Source of the DNA: an uncultured Eggerthella sp.
GTDB lineage: Bacteria; Actinomycetota; Coriobacteriia; Coriobacteriales; Eggerthellaceae
Length of the DNA: 14,479 bases
Direction: 5' to 3'
Assembly (NCBI GenBank): GCA_900547965.1
Contig: URJE01000040.1
Span: 1 to 14,479 of the forward strand
Below are positions 14,257 to 14,479 of the stretch, in pieces. How positions within the stretch are numbered: the stretch's first letter is position 1; every line of letters starts with the position of its first letter. Position numbers and translations under genes: made by a program. The notes under the pieces were generated by a model that did not search any database, was not told the origin of the DNA, and was given only the letters and a program-made list of their open reading frames with translations.

Positions 14257-14474
14257 GGCAAGATATCGCCCCGATGCGTTCCCGTGCTGCCGGCCATGGC
14301 AAGATTGTGCCCTGATGCGTTCCCGAAGGGGCCTCGGACGAGAAAAACACCAGTTCGTGGCAACATATCGCCACCATGTATTCAGGTTCAGCTAATTTTG
14401 GCAAGATATGCGTACCATGTATCCAAAAGCCCCGCAAAGCGCCGTTGGGGAATACACCGCGCGAGCATCTTGCC
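14257..14474. repeat. Cluster of five degenerate 25-26 bp repeats
   Basis: The units are 14257-14282, 14298-14323, 14359-14384 and 14400-14424 on the plus strand, and 14449-14474 inverted. The ends are best conserved: GGCAAGAT at one side and ATGNNTTCC or ATGTATNC at the other. Units 1 and 2 agree at 22 of 26 bases, 1 and 3 at 20 of 26, 3 and 4 at 19 of 25; the inverted unit is the most divergent (about 16 of 26 to unit 3). Start-to-start spacings of the four direct units are 41, 61 and 41 bp. Unit 4 is framed by TTTTGG and CCAAAA. The array may continue past the right edge. Confidence 0.75.
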
Positions 14475-14479
14475 GCCAA

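Larger units (their letters stand above)
14018..14479. other. Intergenic region upstream of the CapA-family gene, to the right edge (462 bp)
   Basis: No convincing gene. The half nearest the CapA gene holds an inverted repeat (14114-14131) and AT-rich stretches likely to include its promoter, though I could not fix -35/-10 boxes. The distal half (14257-14474) is made largely of a repeated 25-26 bp element. An open frame on the minus strand spans the repeats but reads as repeat-derived and has no family signature. Confidence 0.6.

Noticed and set aside
14257..14474. CRISPR array
   Set aside because: The units are degenerate, spacings are uneven (41/61/41) and one copy is inverted; no cas gene is present.
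14198..14479. 93-codon minus-strand frame through the repeat cluster
   Set aside because: It begins at TTG on the very edge, follows the repeat units and shows no domain, so it is probably spurious.

Overview
The window reads as a chromosomal piece of a moderately GC-rich anaerobic actinobacterium. I lean towards Coriobacteriia/Eggerthellaceae, from the gatC-gatA-gatB order, the frequent GTG starts with strong GGAGG ribosome binding sites, and a large Fe-S flavin enoate-reductase-type enzyme under a TetR regulator. This assignment is an inference from style and gene content, because no RNA gene or taxonomic marker lies in the window. All genes but one are on the minus strand.

Left part (1-6693), housekeeping: the first 298 residues of a sodium:neurotransmitter-type symporter run off the left edge. 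Next come a full-length RecQ helicase and, upstream of it, a tightly packed gatC-gatA-gatB operon for transamidation of Glu-tRNA(Gln)/Asp-tRNA(Asn). The gatC/gatA junction overlaps by one base and gatA/gatB are two bases apart. Between gatB and recQ lies a 270-bp gap with a 24-bp near-perfect inverted repeat and a strong GC hairpin.

Middle (7014-10152): a 704-residue FMN/4Fe-4S/FAD oxidoreductase, laid out like 2,4-dienoyl-CoA reductase, diverges from a TetR-family regulator. The 370-bp region between them holds several short perfect palindromes. A local TetR-controlled reductase module is the simplest reading; the substrate is unknown.

Right part (10327-14017): an acyl-CoA dehydrogenase resembling CaiA and an enoyl-CoA hydratase/isomerase with both catalytic glutamates look like steps of acyl-CoA chemistry. 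They are separated by 223 bp and a terminator, so they are probably transcribed separately. A CapA-family protein without a signal peptide follows. The final 462 bp holds no convincing gene. It contains five copies of a degenerate 25-26 bp element, four in one orientation spaced 41, 61 and 41 bp and one inverted, which is the most unusual non-coding signal here. I see no CRISPR array, insertion sequence, phage gene or RNA gene, and no clear new multi-gene defence or mobile system.
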